From positions 734,601 to 798,600 of the forward strand of contig NC_092564.1 of NCBI RefSeq assembly GCF_037975245.1: DNA of 64,000 bases, written 5' to 3'. This DNA comes from Apostichopus japonicus (Eukaryota > Echinodermata > Holothuroidea > Aspidochirotida > Stichopodidae). The notes beneath the pieces were generated by a model that did no database searches, was not told the origin of the DNA, and worked only from the letters and a program-made list of their open reading frames with translations. Every line of letters starts with the position of its first letter. The stretch's first letter is position 1. A program made the position numbers and the translations under genes. Shown here one piece after another: positions 62,645 through 64,000 of this stretch.

Positions 62645-64000
62645 GGCCAGGAAAAACCTAATTTGCTATTCATTGGCAATTTTAAATCTCATGATGAAGT
62701 AGGCCTAGCCTAGGCCTTTTTCTAAATTAATGGCGGTAGGCCCTAGGCCTTATTAATGAACTTGTTTGCACCATTCAGAATCTGAGTGCTGTATATTAAT
62801 AATGATATTGCAACTATTGATATTAGGCCTACATATTGATATTGCAAATTTTTGTTACCCAGCCTATCCATATCATACGAATGTTTTCTAAATTCTATGT
62901 TTAGTTTTACTAGCAACAAAATTATAAACTTTCTGTCGAAAATCAGAACCATATTCATTCCAGGCCATTCATTATATTAGTTAGCCTAAGTTAGGCTAAC
63001 GTTAGGGACATAACTTTACCACGGCTAGGGCTAGCCTATTGTAGCTTAGTGCTACATTTTTTAACGTAGGTCTAGGCCTAACTTACAGACGTTCGTTTGA
63101 ATTACTGTTAGCAAAATTGTGGACAATTTGTTATTGTCTCCTCGTCTTTCTCTAACTATTCCATAGTGTTGTTGTTCTACAAAGTAACAGAAAATAAGCA
63201 CCTGAATATAGGCCTTTAGGTGGCCAGAGATAGCAGACGGTTTTTAGAATTCGGAATCCAATTCTCTCAATCTCTCAGCTCAGCCAATCACTAGTACTCT
63301 CACCTCAGTTACTCAATGTAATTGAAAGTTATAGTGACATATATTGCGTTCTGGTGTCGTTCTGGTACGATAGTTAACGCGCATGCGTACGATAAACTCC
63401 ATAATTATTATTCATCAAGCCGACTATTTGAGAAACGTTAAGAATAATACCTACCACATTCAAAAGGAATCTAAGCCCTAAAATTTCATATTTAAGAAAA
63501 ACTAAAGCGATATGTATTGCCATCCCTAGCTAAGTGCGATTGAAACCTCTGTAATATTATGAGCAGACGACTAGAAATAATGAAAGATGATTGGACGAAA
63601 GTCATAGGCTGCACAGACGGCCATATAAGTTAGTGGCGCTATCCGTGAACTAATAACAGAGTCATTCAACAGGGCACAGAGTACACATTTTTTTTGTCGC
63701 AACGTCAGATAATAGACTAATTCGTCGCTAAAGACACTGATATGCAATGTAATTACAAATAACTCGTGTTTTCTTCAAACTTTTTATTTGTCATTATATA
63801 GTATTAAGTTGTTATTACTGTGTACAAGAAATACAGTATTAAATTAATTGGATTTTGAAGTAAGCGTAATGACAACAAGTATACTATAACTTACGGGACC
63901 GTTGTTTAAGCAACTTCCGGTTCTTCAGTTGGCAGCAAAACACGTGGGAATACGAAGTTACCCCGGGCTGTAACATACGGCATGCGTGAATTATATCTGG
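62645..64000. other. Right edge, no gene supported
   Basis: A stretch rich in TAGGCCTA words (62700-63090), then AT-rich sequence. The missing 5' non-coding exon and promoter of MEIOC may lie here, since MEIOC exon 1 begins with a splice acceptor, but I cannot place them. Confidence 0.3.

Overview
This window looks like nuclear DNA of a metazoan, most likely a marine invertebrate deuterostome. The evidence is AT-rich sequence, GT-AG introns of 0.2-4 kb, Penelope-like and CR1/L2-type retroelements, hAT and other inverted-repeat transposons, a tRNA-like SINE, many minisatellites, and a homologue of the animal meiosis gene MEIOC. The repeat style (many TAGGCCTA-like words, TAGGCGTAGGAG inverted repeats) reminded me of echinoderms, but nothing here proves the phylum.

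Two spliced protein genes can be supported. At the left edge a plus-strand gene has three exons (up to 390, 4372-4472, 5327-5529). Both junctions have good splice sites and matching phase; the product is not recognised. On the right a minus-strand gene runs from 58311 down to 47660 in seven coding exons. All six junctions agree in phase and give a 558-residue protein whose C-terminal helical domain matches MEIOC, the meiosis-specific coiled-coil protein.

Almost everything else is repetitive. From left to right: a 5'-truncated LINE (about 1015-2040), a small inverted-repeat element with telomere-like sequence (2474-2750), a Penelope-like remnant (4910-5170), a long gene-poor stretch (5.6-15 kb), a 31-bp minisatellite (14995-16470), composite TA arrays around a second Penelope-like GIY-YIG remnant (18335-19568), an imperfect segmental duplication (20197-21589 and 21636-22431), and a nearly complete L2/CR1-type LINE (22440-27636) that ends in 1.9 kb of uninterrupted ATCT repeat. 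Then come several non-autonomous DNA transposons (27869-28313, 31632-32389, 32551-33763, the last with a 235-bp near-perfect palindrome), a 25-bp minisatellite (34130-35300), two tRNA-like SINE copies (35.9 and 36.65 kb), an element packed with about 32 GATATC palindromes (37837-38830), and a 44-bp minisatellite with higher-order structure (42375-43460).

The MEIOC introns carry nested inverted-repeat elements (51658-54418) and a long fold-back element (56468-57541). Upstream of MEIOC lies a decayed minus-strand CR1-like LINE (59590-62640), split inside its reverse transcriptase by a 1.17-kb inverted-repeat element holding eight identical copies of GGTCACGTGTGTGAC.

The most unusual structures are the GATATC element, the GGTCACGTGTGTGAC element, the palindrome inside a hAT element, and the very long pure ATCT array. 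No prokaryotic, phage or CRISPR system is present.
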